Assembly: GCF_023016265.1 (NCBI RefSeq)
Contig: NZ_CP095412.1
Span: forward strand, 4,521,416 to 4,585,415
Origin: Blastococcus sp. PRF04-17
GTDB taxonomy: Bacteria; Actinomycetota; Actinomycetes; Mycobacteriales; Geodermatophilaceae
Direction of reading: 5' to 3'
DNA length: 64,000 nucleotides
Made by a program: the position numbers and the translations under genes. Shown in pieces: positions 25,682-34,568 of the stretch. Each line of letters begins with the position of its first letter. Position 1 is the first letter of the stretch. The notes under the pieces are model-generated. The model ran no database searches, was not told the DNA's origin, and was given only the letters and a program-made list of their open reading frames with translations.

Positions 25682-26628
25682 TGGGTCTGCCCGGCCGCCT
25701 CGATCCCGAGGTGGCGGCGGTCCTCGACGCCGTCCCCTCGCTCGACCTGGCCGACATCCCGCGGGCCCGTGTGGAGCGCGAACGACTCGCCGCCGCGGGC
25801 CGGGCGCGGTGGACGCCCAGCGGGCGCGTGCACACCGCGGACGTCATGGTGCCGGGGTTCGCCGGTGATCCGCCCGTGCGCGTCCGGGTGCACCGACCGA
25901 CCGCCCGGTCGACGGGTGCGGTCCTGCTCTGGGTGCACGGCGGTGGTCACGTGCTGGGCTCGGCCGACCAGGACGACCCGTTGCTCGACCGGCTGGTCGC
26001 CCGCACCGGCTGCGTGGCGCTCGCGGTCGACTGGCGACGGGCCCCCGAGCACCCGTACCCGGCGGCGTTGCACGACTGCTACGCCGTCCTGGCCGCGGTC
26101 GCGGCGGGGATCCCGGGGGTCGACGGCGACCCCGGACGGGTGGTCGTCGGCGGTGCGAGTTCCGGTGGGGGAGTGGCCGCGGGGCTGGCCCTCCTGGCCC
26201 GCGACCGCGGCGAGTACGGCCTCGCCGGTCAGCTGCTGATCTACCCGATGCTCGACGACCGGGAGCTCACCGTCTCCAGCCGCACCGTCACCGACCACCG
26301 CGTGTGGAACCACGTGAGCAACCGCATCGGCTGGGCGGCCTACCTGGGCGGGCTCACGGCCGACGACGTGCCGGCGTACGCCGCACCGGCGCGGGCGGCC
26401 GATGTCTCCCGCCTGCCGCCGACGTGGATCGCCACCGCGGAGCTCGACCTGTTCCGCGACGAGGACATCGGCTACGCCGCCCGCCTCTACGAGGCCGGCG
26501 TGCCCACCGAGCTGCACGTCTACCCCGGTGCCGTGCACGGTTTCGACCTCTTCGCACCTGAGGCCGGAGTGAGTCGGCGTTTCGTCCGGGACCGTGACGA
26601 AGCGGCCGATCGACTGTTGCGCGATTGA
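25681..26628 (+). CDS. Alpha/beta hydrolase, hormone-sensitive-lipase type
   Basis: 315 residues from ATG 25681. It has the HSL-family oxyanion motif LWVHGGGHVLGS, the nucleophile elbow GGASSGGGVAAG, an acid in the ELDLF region and His in AVHGFDLF. These enzymes hydrolyse carboxylic esters or lactones. Translation is coupled to the P450 by a TGATG overlap, so it probably cleaves an ester or lactone produced by, or presented to, that P450. No signal peptide, so cytoplasmic. Confidence 0.86.
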   Translation: MGLPGRLDPEVAAVLDAVPSLDLADIPRARVERERLAAAGRARWTPSGRVHTADVMVPGFAGDPPVRVRVHRPTARSTGAVLLWVHGGGHVLGSADQDDPLLDRLVARTGCVALAVDWRRAPEHPYPAALHDCYAVLAAVAAGIPGVDGDPGRVVVGGASSGGGVAAGLALLARDRGEYGLAGQLLIYPMLDDRELTVSSRTVTDHRVWNHVSNRIGWAAYLGGLTADDVPAYAAPARAADVSRLPPTWIATAELDLFRDEDIGYAARLYEAGVPTELHVYPGAVHGFDLFAPEAGVSRRFVRDRDEAADRLLRD

Positions 26629-26714
26629 CCTTTGGTAACGACCGTGCCGGATCCGGGGCGGGCTATGGACATCGCCTGGGACGCCCCCTATGGTGACCGT
26701 CACACATGCCGATG

Positions 26715-26730
26715 ATGCGCATGATTGTCA
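26715..26730. promoter_or_regulatory. Candidate operator before the ABC importer
   Basis: The segment contains GCGCATGATTGTCA, whose inner ATGATTGTCAT (26720-26730, one base beyond the last listed half) has ATGA/TCAT arms. The same 14-mer is found at 47843-47856. It is about 20-30 bp upstream of the binding-protein start, next to a second small palindrome GTGACCGTCAC at 26693-26703. Confidence 0.45.
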
Positions 26731-26748
26731 TAGCTAGGAGAGGTTGGG

Positions 26749-27930
26749 ATGAGGATCTCGCGTTCACGCCGAGCCGGGGTCGCCGTGGCGGCAGCCGGCT
26801 TGATGCTGGTGTCGGCCTGCGGTGGCGATGGCGGTAGCACCTCGGGCGGGGGTGGCGGCGGCTCCGAGGGCGGCGACCTCCCCGAGGTCATCAACTTCGT
26901 CAGCATTCAGCCTCAGACGGGCCCTGCCGCGTTCGCCGGGCTCTCCGCGGAGGACGGGTTCAAGCTCGCGATCAAGGAGATCAACGAGCAGGGATTCCTC
27001 GGGGACAACACCACGATCGAGGTGGAGTACAAGGACACCCGAGGTCAGATCCCGACCGCCGCGAGCGAGTTGAGCACGGCGATCGCGAACCAGAGCGTCT
27101 CCGCCGTCTACGGCTCGGTGTCCAGCCAGGAGGCCGTCGCGCAGTCGCCGCTGGCCCAGCAGGCCGGTCTGCCGATCATCTACACGCAGGCCGGCAGCGA
27201 GGGCGTCATCGTCGGTGACGCGACGTACCGGATGACGCCGCTGATGAGCTCGTACTACCCGGTCCTGCAGGACTACGTCGACGAGAACGGCTGGGAGACC
27301 GTGGGCGTGGTGTACGCCTCCACGCCCACCCTCGAGGAGGTCGCCACCAAGTCGCTGGAGGGGCTCGGCCTCGAGGTGGTCGCCTCGGTGAACGCCCAGC
27401 TGACCACCCAGGACTACACCCCGGCGATCCGGCAGATCCTCGCGGCGGACCCGGACGTGGTGTCGCTGCTCCTGGTGGGTGCCTCCAACCCGACGGCCAT
27501 GACGCAGTTGCGGCAGGCCGGGTACGACGGGCCGGTGCTCGGCAACCTCGGCGCCAGCGCGGGCAACCTGTCGCCGGCCGGTGAGGACGGCGCCGGCATG
27601 GTCTGGGCGACCGACTTCCACCCGGCCCAGGACATCGAGTCCACGCAGGCCTTCGTCGAGGCCTACGAGGAGGAGTACGGCGAGACGCCCCTGAACTACG
27701 CGGCCGAGGGTTACGACGCCGCTTGGTTCCTGGCCCGTGCGATCAAGGAGGCCGGCTCGGCAGATCGGGCCGCGATCGTCGAGGCCATGGGCACCATCTC
27801 GTCCCAGCCGTGGACCGGTGCGCTCGGCGAGGGCCTGAGCTTCGAGGACAACACGATCCAGGTGCCCGGCGCCGCCGTCGAGTGGACCGGCACCGAGGGC
27901 AAGCTGCTCTACTACGCCGACGGGAGCTGA
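26749..27930 (+). CDS. Branched-chain-type ABC transporter substrate-binding lipoprotein
   Basis: 393 residues. The N-terminus is a lipoprotein signal: basic RISRSRRAG, a hydrophobic stretch and the lipobox LVSAC with Cys24, followed by a Gly/Ser linker. The mature part is a Peripla_BP_6/LivJ-type fold (INFVSIQPQTGPAAFAGLSAEDGFKLAIKEIN in two pieces, SVSSQEAVAQSPLAQQAGLP). It captures the solute outside the membrane for the importer encoded downstream. In catabolic islands such systems commonly carry aromatic or alicyclic acids rather than leucine. A strong hairpin follows the gene, so it is probably the most abundant product of the operon. Confidence 0.93.
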   Translation: MRISRSRRAGVAVAAAGLMLVSACGGDGGSTSGGGGGGSEGGDLPEVINFVSIQPQTGPAAFAGLSAEDGFKLAIKEINEQGFLGDNTTIEVEYKDTRGQIPTAASELSTAIANQSVSAVYGSVSSQEAVAQSPLAQQAGLPIIYTQAGSEGVIVGDATYRMTPLMSSYYPVLQDYVDENGWETVGVVYASTPTLEEVATKSLEGLGLEVVASVNAQLTTQDYTPAIRQILAADPDVVSLLLVGASNPTAMTQLRQAGYDGPVLGNLGASAGNLSPAGEDGAGMVWATDFHPAQDIESTQAFVEAYEEEYGETPLNYAAEGYDAAWFLARAIKEAGSADRAAIVEAMGTISSQPWTGALGEGLSFEDNTIQVPGAAVEWTGTEGKLLYYADGS

Positions 27931-27968
27931 CCCTCCTTCCCGGAGGAAGCCACCTGCCACGCTGAACC

Positions 27969-28008
27969 GAGGCGGTGGGCCGCACATCCCATCGCGGCCC
28001 ACCGCCTC
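27969..28008. terminator. 15-bp-arm hairpin between binding protein and permease
   Basis: GAGGCGGTGGGCCGC (27969-27983) and its exact reverse complement (27994-28008) flank a 10-base loop. It lies 39 bp after the binding-protein stop and 36 bp before the permease start. It probably acts as a partial terminator or 3'-end stabiliser giving excess binding protein. Confidence 0.7.
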
Positions 28009-28043
28009 GCCACTCCCGATCCCATCCAGAGCGGAGCGGACAG

Positions 28044-28931
28044 TTGCAAGAACTACTGAGCGTGATCAGCCTCGGCTCGATCTATCTGCTCTTCGCCCTG
28101 GGGCTGAGCCTCACCTGGGGCACGATCGACATCCTGAACTTCGCCCATGGGGCGATCTTCATGTTCGCGGCCTTCACGGCTTACCTGGTGCTCGACTACG
28201 TCGAGCTGCCGATCATCGCCGTCGTGCTCCTCTCGGTCCTGGTCGGCGGGCTGCTCTCGCTGATCATCCAGGTGCTGGCCTTCGAGCAGATCCTCAAACG
28301 AGCGCGGACCAAGCGGTCGGCGGAGATGCAGATCCTCATCGGCGGGATCGGCATCGCCACCATCCCGCTGGCGATCGCGCAGCACGAGACCAAGAGCAAC
28401 CCGTTCGGCCTGTCGCGGTCCACCTTCGACGTCAACGTCTGGCAGTTCGGTGACGTCCGGATCACCAACATCGCGGTGATCACGATCATCGTCGGGATCG
28501 CCCTCTGGGCCGTGACCGCGCTGTGGTTCCGCCGGTCCAAGCACGGCCTGGCGCTCCGCGCGATCGGCGTCGACTCCGAGGTCGCCAGCCTGATGGGCAT
28601 CAACCGGCGGCAGCTCGCCCTGGTGACCATGGCGGTCGCCGGCGGCATGGCGGGCCTGGCCGGGGTGCTCTTCACCTACACGATCGGCGCGATCGTGCCC
28701 GAGAGCGGCGACGTGCTGCTCATCAAGGCGTTCGCCATCGTCATCCTCGGCGGCGTCGGGTCGATGGCGGGCGTCGCCTTCGGTGCCTTCGCCCTCGCGG
28801 GCGTCGAGACCTGGGTCCTGCTGAACACCAGCGGCTCCTGGACCGACGCGGTGGCCTTCGGCCTCATCTTCCTGGTTCTGCTGGCCCGGCCGTCCGGCGT
28901 GTTCGGCCGCAAGGAGGTTCGACGGGCATGA
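28044..28931 (+). CDS. livH: Branched-chain-type ABC permease, LivH
   Basis: 295 residues if the TTG at 28044 is the start. This was chosen because AGCGGAGCGGA lies before it and because the longer frame from 27975 begins inside the hairpin. About eight membrane helices and the motif LSLTWGTIDILNFAHGAIFMF are typical of LivH-type permeases; the cytoplasmic GVDSEVASLMGINRRQLAL couples to the ATPases. The stop overlaps the LivM start by 4 bp. Confidence 0.9.
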   Translation: MQELLSVISLGSIYLLFALGLSLTWGTIDILNFAHGAIFMFAAFTAYLVLDYVELPIIAVVLLSVLVGGLLSLIIQVLAFEQILKRARTKRSAEMQILIGGIGIATIPLAIAQHETKSNPFGLSRSTFDVNVWQFGDVRITNIAVITIIVGIALWAVTALWFRRSKHGLALRAIGVDSEVASLMGINRRQLALVTMAVAGGMAGLAGVLFTYTIGAIVPESGDVLLIKAFAIVILGGVGSMAGVAFGAFALAGVETWVLLNTSGSWTDAVAFGLIFLVLLARPSGVFGRKEVRRA

Positions 28932-29914
28932 GCTCCTGGTACTTCGGCAACCTGGTCCTCATCCAGGCGACGATGACGGGCCTGCTCATGGCCCTGTCGG
29001 TGCAGGTCCCCCTGCGCATGGGCGTCTTCTCCTTCGCCGGGGTCGGCTCCTACGGCCTCGGCGCCTACACCGCGGCGCTGCTGACCATCCACCTGCAGCT
29101 GGGCTCGCTGCAGGCCATCCTCCTGGCGGTGGTCGCCACCTCGGTGATCGGGCTCCTGCTGGGCCTGCTCATCGCCCGGCTGGCCGGCCTGTACCTGGCC
29201 ATGGCGACCGTCGCCTTCGACCTGATCATCACGGTCATCGCGATCAACGGCGGCACGTTCACCGGATCGTCGACCGGCCTCTACGGCGTGCTGTCGGACT
29301 TCACGATGCCGATGATGTTCACGCTGACCCTCATCGCCCTCGGCCTGGTCGTCCTGAGCGAGCACGGCAAGGTCGGCCGCCGGGTGCACGCGGTGCGCGA
29401 CGACCAGCAGCTGGCGGCGTCCGTCGGCATCAACGTGCGCCGGTACCGGCTCACCGCGTTCGTCGTGAGCGGTGCCCTCGGCGGCCTCGCCGGTGCCATG
29501 AACGTGATGGTCCGGACCACGATCGGCCCGCTCGACATCGGGTTCCACCTGATCGTCCTGGCGCTGACGATGATCATCGTCGGGGGCGCCATGTCCTGGA
29601 AGGGCGCCGTCATCGGTGCGGTCATCTTCACCTGGATGCCGACGTGGCTGGCCTTCGTGGGCACGTGGCAGCACCTGATCTACGGCTTCATCGTGGCCAT
29701 CGCCGCCGTGCTGCTGCCCCGTGGCATCCACGGCGTCTTCGTGGACCTCACGCGGGCGATCCAGCGTCGCCGGCGCAAGCCGGCCACGCCACCGCCGGCG
29801 GAGAGCGAACCGGAGCCGGACCTCGAGCCGCTGATGACCGGTCCGACGTCCGGACAGGCCACCCCGCCGGCCGGCGGGTCCTCGTCCACGTCGCTCCTGA
29901 GGGGGAAGGCATGA
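28928..29914 (+). CDS. livM: Branched-chain-type ABC permease, LivM
   Basis: 328 residues from ATG 28928, overlapping livH. Polytopic, with LRMGVFSFAGVGSYGLGAYTA near the start and the coupling helix VRDDQQLAASVGINVRRYRL in the middle, both typical of LivM. The C-terminal 50 residues (after FVDLTRAIQRRRRKP) are Pro/Glu/Gly-rich and probably cytoplasmic and disordered, a longer tail than usual. The stop overlaps livG. Confidence 0.9.
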   Translation: MSSWYFGNLVLIQATMTGLLMALSVQVPLRMGVFSFAGVGSYGLGAYTAALLTIHLQLGSLQAILLAVVATSVIGLLLGLLIARLAGLYLAMATVAFDLIITVIAINGGTFTGSSTGLYGVLSDFTMPMMFTLTLIALGLVVLSEHGKVGRRVHAVRDDQQLAASVGINVRRYRLTAFVVSGALGGLAGAMNVMVRTTIGPLDIGFHLIVLALTMIIVGGAMSWKGAVIGAVIFTWMPTWLAFVGTWQHLIYGFIVAIAAVLLPRGIHGVFVDLTRAIQRRRRKPATPPPAESEPEPDLEPLMTGPTSGQATPPAGGSSSTSLLRGKA

Positions 29915-30735
29915 CCGTCCAACCAACCGGGAGCACGGCCGCGACGGCGTCGAGCTCCGGCAACCCTGTCCTGGAGCTGCGCGACGTCGCGGTGCACTTC
30001 GGTGGTGTCAAGGCCGTCGACGGCGTCACGCTCAAGCTCGAGCCGGGTCTCATCTACGGCATCATCGGGCCGAACGGATCGGGCAAGACGACGCTCATCG
30101 GTGCCATCACCCGGCTGACGCAGCTGACGCGGGGCGAACTGCTCTTCGACGGGCAGGACTACACCGGTGTGCGGCCGGACAAGCTCGTGCACCTGGGCGT
30201 CGCCCGCACCTTCCAGACCGTCCGGCTGCTGCCCGATCTGGATGTGCAGGCCAACATCCAGCTCGGCGCCGACGCGCGCGGCGGCGGCCCTGCTGGAGGT
30301 CTGAGCGCACGGATCAAGGCGCTCGCCGGCCGCGGCACGACCTCTCCGGAGGTGGCCGAGGCCATCGCCCGGACCGGACTCGAGGGCTTCGAGTCCTACT
30401 ACCCGACGGAGCTGTCCTACGGCACGCAACGGCGGGTGGAGATCGCGCGGGCCATGGCCATGCAACCGCGACTCCTGCTCCTGGACGAGCCGACCGCCGG
30501 CATGAACCAGGCGGAGCGGGCGGAGATCTCGGCGCTGCTGAAGAGCATGCGGTCCCGCGGTGACCTCTGCCAGCTCCTGGTCGAGCACGACGTGCAGATG
30601 ATGATCGACACCTGCGACTACGTGTTCGCGATGAACACCGGGCAGGTCATCGCCGAGGGAGAACCGCGCGAGGTCGTGCAGAACCCCCTGGTGCAGGAGG
30701 CCTACCTCGGAAGGAAGTTCCGCGAGCATGCTTGA
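29911..30735 (+). CDS. livG: ABC transporter ATP-binding protein, LivG
   Basis: 274 residues from ATG 29911. The Walker A loop is GPNGSGKTT and Walker B LLLLDEPTAG; the signature region is ELSYGTQRRVEIARAM, with YGT in place of the common GGQ, as in many LivG proteins. An N-terminal 20-residue Ser/Thr/Ala-rich extension precedes the first strand. It overlaps livM by 4 bp and livF by 8 bp, so all importer proteins except the hairpin-separated binding protein are translationally coupled. Confidence 0.92.
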   Translation: MTVQPTGSTAATASSSGNPVLELRDVAVHFGGVKAVDGVTLKLEPGLIYGIIGPNGSGKTTLIGAITRLTQLTRGELLFDGQDYTGVRPDKLVHLGVARTFQTVRLLPDLDVQANIQLGADARGGGPAGGLSARIKALAGRGTTSPEVAEAIARTGLEGFESYYPTELSYGTQRRVEIARAMAMQPRLLLLDEPTAGMNQAERAEISALLKSMRSRGDLCQLLVEHDVQMMIDTCDYVFAMNTGQVIAEGEPREVVQNPLVQEAYLGRKFREHA

Positions 30736-31444
30736 GATCCGCGACCTGCACGTCAACTACGCCCACGTCGAGGCGGTTCGGGGGGTCTCCCTCTCGGTGG
30801 AGCCCGGGAAGATCACCCTCGTCCTCGGGCCGAACGGGGCCGGCAAGACCACCACGCTCAAGGCGGTCGCCGGCCTGGAGCCGCCGGCCGGCGGCACGGT
30901 CACCCTGGACGGCGCCGACATCACCGGCCTGGCCCCGCACGCGATCGTGCGCCGGGGTGTCGCCCTGGTGCCCGAGGGCCGGCGGATGTTCGGGCCGCTG
31001 TCGGTCGCGGAGAACCTGCGGCTGGGCGGGTACACCGCGGCCAAGTCCGACTTCGACGAGACCCTGGCCCGGGTGTACGAGATGTTCCCCATCCTGCGGG
31101 AGCGCAGCGAGGGTGCCGCGGCGCTGCTCAGCGGCGGTGAGCAGCAGATGCTCGCGTTCGGGCGGGCGCTGATGTCGCAGCCGAAGGTCATGCTCCTCGA
31201 CGAGCCGTCCATGGGTCTGGCGCCGGTCGTCGTCGACCGGATCCTGGAGCGGGTGCGCGCGATGGCCGACGCCGGCATCGGCATCCTCATGGTCGAGCAG
31301 AACGCCGAGGCCGGCCTCGACGTCGCGGACCAGGTCGTCGCCGTCACCCGTGGCGAGGTCGTCTACTCCGGTCCGGCCAAGGAGGCCCGCAGCCACGCGT
31401 CGGTGCTCCGCGCGTTCCTCGGCGAAGCCGCTCTGGCGGAGTGA
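30728..31444 (+). CDS. livF: ABC transporter ATP-binding protein, LivF
   Basis: 238 residues from ATG 30728. Walker A is GPNGAGKTT, the signature LLSGGEQQMLAFGRAL, and Walker B VMLLDEPSMGLAP. LVPEGRRMFGPLSVAENLRLG is characteristic of LivF. It should pair with LivG to power the LivHM channel. The stop overlaps the following SDR gene, linking import with the first oxidative enzyme. Confidence 0.93.
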   Translation: MLEIRDLHVNYAHVEAVRGVSLSVEPGKITLVLGPNGAGKTTTLKAVAGLEPPAGGTVTLDGADITGLAPHAIVRRGVALVPEGRRMFGPLSVAENLRLGGYTAAKSDFDETLARVYEMFPILRERSEGAAALLSGGEQQMLAFGRALMSQPKVMLLDEPSMGLAPVVVDRILERVRAMADAGIGILMVEQNAEAGLDVADQVVAVTRGEVVYSGPAKEARSHASVLRAFLGEAALAE

Positions 31445-32145
31445 CCGTGGCGGAGGACGTCCGCCGCGGCTACGTGGTCACAGGGGCCGGCTCGGGCATC
31501 GGCGCGGCCATCACCCGCAGCCTGCTCGGCGCCGGGTACTCGGTGGTCGCCACCGGGCGCACGGAGCAGCGCCTCGCCGCCCTCGCCGAGGAGGCCGACG
31601 CGGGGGAGCGGCTCACGGTCACCGTGGCCGACGCGGGGAGCTGGGAGGCCAACGAGCGCGTGGTCGAGCTGTGCGCCGACCGGTACGGGCGGATCGACGG
31701 GGTCGTCGCCAATGCCGGCTACACGGTGCCCGGCGACGTCCGCACCTCCGACGTGTCGCTGTGGCCTGACATGGTGGCGACCAACGTGCTCGGTCCGGCC
31801 TACCTGGCCCGGGCGGCGGCCACGCACCTCGAGGCCTCCGGCGGCCGGATCGTGATCATCGGCAGCGTGGCCGGCCACAAGAACTCGCCGGGCAACCTGT
31901 ACGGGGCCACGAAGTGGGCCGCCACGGGCCTCGCGGAGAACCTGCGGATGCTCTTCGCCCCGGTCGGCGTGGGCGTCTCGCTGGTCTCGCCGGGCGTGGT
32001 GGACACCGGCTTCTACCCGGCCGGAGTCCCGGAGGTACGCATCGGGCCCGGGGAGATCGCCGCCGCCGTGCAGTACGTGCTGGAGTGCCCGTCGGACGTC
32101 GACCTCAGCACGGTGGTGGTGCGGCCCCGGCGTCAGCTCCTCTGA
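31441..32145 (+). CDS. Short-chain dehydrogenase/reductase
   Basis: 234 residues from GTG 31441, overlapping livF by 4 bp. The Rossmann motif is TGAGSGIG, followed by VANAG and the catalytic YGATK; Ser is in IIGSVAG. The C-terminus is short and lacks the usual terminal DGG motif. The enzyme oxidises or reduces an alcohol/ketone with NAD(P). Its place at the end of the importer operon suggests it acts on the imported compound or an early product. A terminator-like hairpin follows. Confidence 0.88.
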   Translation: MTVAEDVRRGYVVTGAGSGIGAAITRSLLGAGYSVVATGRTEQRLAALAEEADAGERLTVTVADAGSWEANERVVELCADRYGRIDGVVANAGYTVPGDVRTSDVSLWPDMVATNVLGPAYLARAAATHLEASGGRIVIIGSVAGHKNSPGNLYGATKWAATGLAENLRMLFAPVGVGVSLVSPGVVDTGFYPAGVPEVRIGPGEIAAAVQYVLECPSDVDLSTVVVRPRRQLL

Positions 32146-32168
32146 GCCGTCCACCCCGCGCAGGTCGC

Positions 32169-32203
32169 CGTCCCGGGCCCCGACATCCGTCGGGCCCGGG
32201 ACG
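32169..32203. terminator. Hairpin between convergent SDR and GntR genes
   Basis: CGTCCCGGGCCCCGAC and GTCGGGCCCGGGACG pair with a single bulged C around the loop ATCC. It lies 24 bp after the SDR stop and just before the end of the converging regulator gene. Confidence 0.65.
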
Positions 32204-32209
32204 TGCCCG

Positions 32210-32995
32210 TCACCAGCGGATGGGCTTGTCCAGTGCGTCGGGGTACTTGCGCGAGGCGTAGAGCAGGTACTCGTCGATGTGCGTGCGCATGCTCTTCTCC
32301 GCCCGCTCCGGGTCGGCGCTCCGGATGGCCTCGAAGATCTCCTGGTGCGCCTTGAGGACGGCCTGGCGCCGCTTGATCGGGTACTGGATGCCGTGCACGG
32401 CACCGCTGATGTCCATGGCGCCCACCATGACTTCGACCAGGTGGCCGAACAGCGCGTTCCCCGAAGCCCAGGCGATCACGTTGTGGAAGCGGCGGTTGGT
32501 GTCGAGGTAGACCTCGACGTCGTCGATGCCCTCGGCCATGTCGGTGACCGACAGCTCCAGCTCCGCCAGGTGCTCCGGAGTGATCCGGCTCGCGGCCTGC
32601 TGGGCCATGACGGGCTCGAAGGCCTCCCGCGCCTCGGCGATCACCTGGTACTTCGCGCCGTCGAACTGCAGGAGGAGCGTGAGCGTGGTCGCCAGGTTGT
32701 CGGCGGTCGGCTTCTCGATGACGGGGCCGCCACCGGGGCCGGGCTTGAAGGACAGCACTCCCTGGAGCTCCAGGAAACGCAGCGACTCGCGCAACGTGCC
32801 GCGGCCGGCCTCGTAGGTCTCCATCATGACGCGCTCGGGCGGCAGCTTCTCGCCGGGTCCCAGCCCCTCGCGCTCGATGTCACGCACGATGCGCTGCGCG
32901 ACGATCAGCGCCATCTTCTGGGGGCGGATCGAGTTGGTCACTCTGGGCTCACTTCGGCCTCGGTTCGGGGAGATCCCGGCCGCCTGCTCGACCAT
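32210..32995 (-). CDS. FadR-type GntR family transcriptional regulator
   Basis: 261 residues from ATG 32995; GTG 32941 is an in-frame alternative that begins nearer the homologous region. The winged helix carries LPPERVMMETYEAGRGTLRESLRFLELQGVL, split over helix-turn-helix and wing. The C-terminal FCD domain has the metal/ligand His set in RRFHNVIAWASGN and THIDEYL. It is one of three similar regulators in 7 kb (also 34569, 38448), all with RPQK/AQRIVRD-like N-termini or the same FCD end. It is probably an acyl-CoA- or carboxylate-responsive repressor of neighbouring genes. Confidence 0.88.
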   Translation of the reverse strand: MVEQAAGISPNRGRSEPRVTNSIRPQKMALIVAQRIVRDIEREGLGPGEKLPPERVMMETYEAGRGTLRESLRFLELQGVLSFKPGPGGGPVIEKPTADNLATTLTLLLQFDGAKYQVIAEAREAFEPVMAQQAASRITPEHLAELELSVTDMAEGIDDVEVYLDTNRRFHNVIAWASGNALFGHLVEVMVGAMDISGAVHGIQYPIKRRQAVLKAHQEIFEAIRSADPERAEKSMRTHIDEYLLYASRKYPDALDKPIRW

Positions 32996-33272
32996 CGCCC
33001 ATGTCCTGCCGGACGATCCTGCCGCGCTCTGCTGCGGACAGGGGTATATCCATTGGCATGATTATACGTGTCATCACCGAGAACCGGTAGTGCCGATGTG
33101 CCGGTGTGCACGTGGACGGTCACGGCGGGTGCACGCCCGCGCGCCGGCCCGCCGGGGTCCGCCGCTCGCCGCAGAGCGGTTGTGCGAGACCGGGTGGCCC
33201 GAACCCTTTGCAGACACCGCGTCGAGCGCTTACCCTGATCACCATTATTAGAAACCGGCGAGGGGAGCTCCC

Positions 33273-34442
33273 GTGGTCGACATGCTGAGTGCCGAGGACG
33301 AACGGGAGATCCGGACGTCGCTCCGCAAGGTCATGGCGCCGTACACGGACGAGTACTGGATGCGTCACGACATGGACCACGAGTTCGCGTGGGACTTTCA
33401 CGACGCGATGGCCGAGGCCGGCTGGATCGGCATCTGCATCCCGGAGGAGTACGGCGGGGGTGGAGCCGGGGTCCAGGAGGCGGCGCTCCTGCTGGAGGAG
33501 GTCACCGGCAGCGGCGGGGCGCTGAACGCCGGCACCACCGTCCAGGTGGGGCTCTTCGGCCTCGAGCCGCTCGTCAAGTACGGCAGCGAGGAGCAGAAGC
33601 GCCGCTTCCTCCCGCGGGCCGCCGAGGGCAAGCTCCAGGTGTCCTTCGGCGTGACCGAGCCCGACGCCGGCACCGAGACGACGAACATCACCACCTTCGC
33701 CGAGAAGGTCCCCGGTGGCTACAAGGTCAACGGGCGCAAGGTGTTCATCTCCCGCGCCGAGCAGGCCGAGCGGCTGCTGCTGATCACCCGGACGGCGCCC
33801 CGCGATGCCGGCGCCAAGCCGACCGACGGCATGACCCTGTTCTTCACCGAGATGAACCGGGACCACATCAAGGTGCAGCCGATCCCGAAGGTCGGCCGCA
33901 ACGCCGTCTCGACGAACATGCTGTTCATCGACGACCTCTTCATCCCCGAGGAGGACCGGATCGGCGAGGAGGGCAAGGGCTTCAAGTACCTGCTCGCCGG
34001 CCTCAACGCCGAGCGGATCATCGTCGCGGGCGGCTGTCTCGGCATGGGGCGGGCCGCGCTGCGCCGGGCGACCGAGTACGTCAAGCAGCGCGAGGTGTTC
34101 GGCCGGCCGATCGGGATGAACCAGGGCATCCAGTTCCCGCTGGCCGACTCGCTGGCCAAGCTCGACGCGGTCGAACTGCTCATCCGCAAGGCCGCCTGGA
34201 TGTACGACAACGGCATCCCGTGCGGCAAGGAGGCGAACGAGGCCAAGTACCTGGCGTCGAGCTGGGCCTTCGAGGCCTGCGACCGCGCCATGCAGGTCCA
34301 CGGTGGCTACGGGTACACCAGCGAGTACCACGTCGAGCGGTACTGGCGTGAGTCGCGGGTCCAGCGGATCGCGCCCATCTCGAACGAGCTCGTACTGGCC
34401 TACCTGGCCGAGAAGGTCATGGGCCTGCCCCGGTCGTACTGA
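33273..34442 (+). CDS. Acyl-CoA dehydrogenase (subfamily lacking the YEG motif)
   Basis: 389 residues from GTG 33273 behind GAGGGGAG. FAD/CoA motifs are present (FGVTEPDAGTETTN, VNGRKVFISRA, QREVFGRPIGMNQGIQF, HGGYGYTSEYHVERYWRE). At the place where most members have IYEGT with the catalytic Glu, this protein has RIAPISNEL, so the base must lie elsewhere or the chemistry is atypical. The end VMGLPRSY recurs in this subfamily. It is followed by a hairpin and then a GntR gene. The 277-bp upstream gap holds AT-rich promoter sequence (33056-33075, 33240-33252). Confidence 0.88.
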   Translation: MVDMLSAEDEREIRTSLRKVMAPYTDEYWMRHDMDHEFAWDFHDAMAEAGWIGICIPEEYGGGGAGVQEAALLLEEVTGSGGALNAGTTVQVGLFGLEPLVKYGSEEQKRRFLPRAAEGKLQVSFGVTEPDAGTETTNITTFAEKVPGGYKVNGRKVFISRAEQAERLLLITRTAPRDAGAKPTDGMTLFFTEMNRDHIKVQPIPKVGRNAVSTNMLFIDDLFIPEEDRIGEEGKGFKYLLAGLNAERIIVAGGCLGMGRAALRRATEYVKQREVFGRPIGMNQGIQFPLADSLAKLDAVELLIRKAAWMYDNGIPCGKEANEAKYLASSWAFEACDRAMQVHGGYGYTSEYHVERYWRESRVQRIAPISNELVLAYLAEKVMGLPRSY

Positions 34443-34450
34443 CCCGATCG

Positions 34451-34482
34451 GGTTGCCCCGCCGGGTGTCCGGCGGGGCAACC
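34451..34482. terminator. 14-bp perfect hairpin after the acyl-CoA dehydrogenase gene
   Basis: GGTTGCCCCGCCGG and its exact reverse complement flank the tetraloop GTGT. The hairpin starts 9 bp after the stop and should separate the dehydrogenase transcript from the GntR gene at 34569. Confidence 0.75.
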
Positions 34483-34568
34483 GGCCGAAAGGTGCCTATC
34501 ATCGGCGCCGTCCAGGCTCGTTCGCGGCGAGGCACCGCAGCCACCCGCACTGATCGGGAGGTTGCCCG

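Noticed and set aside
27975..28043. Upstream start for the LivH permease
   Set aside because: The start would lie inside the 15-bp hairpin stem and adds a Pro/Arg/His-rich segment not found in LivH proteins; TTG 28044 has a purine-rich leader.
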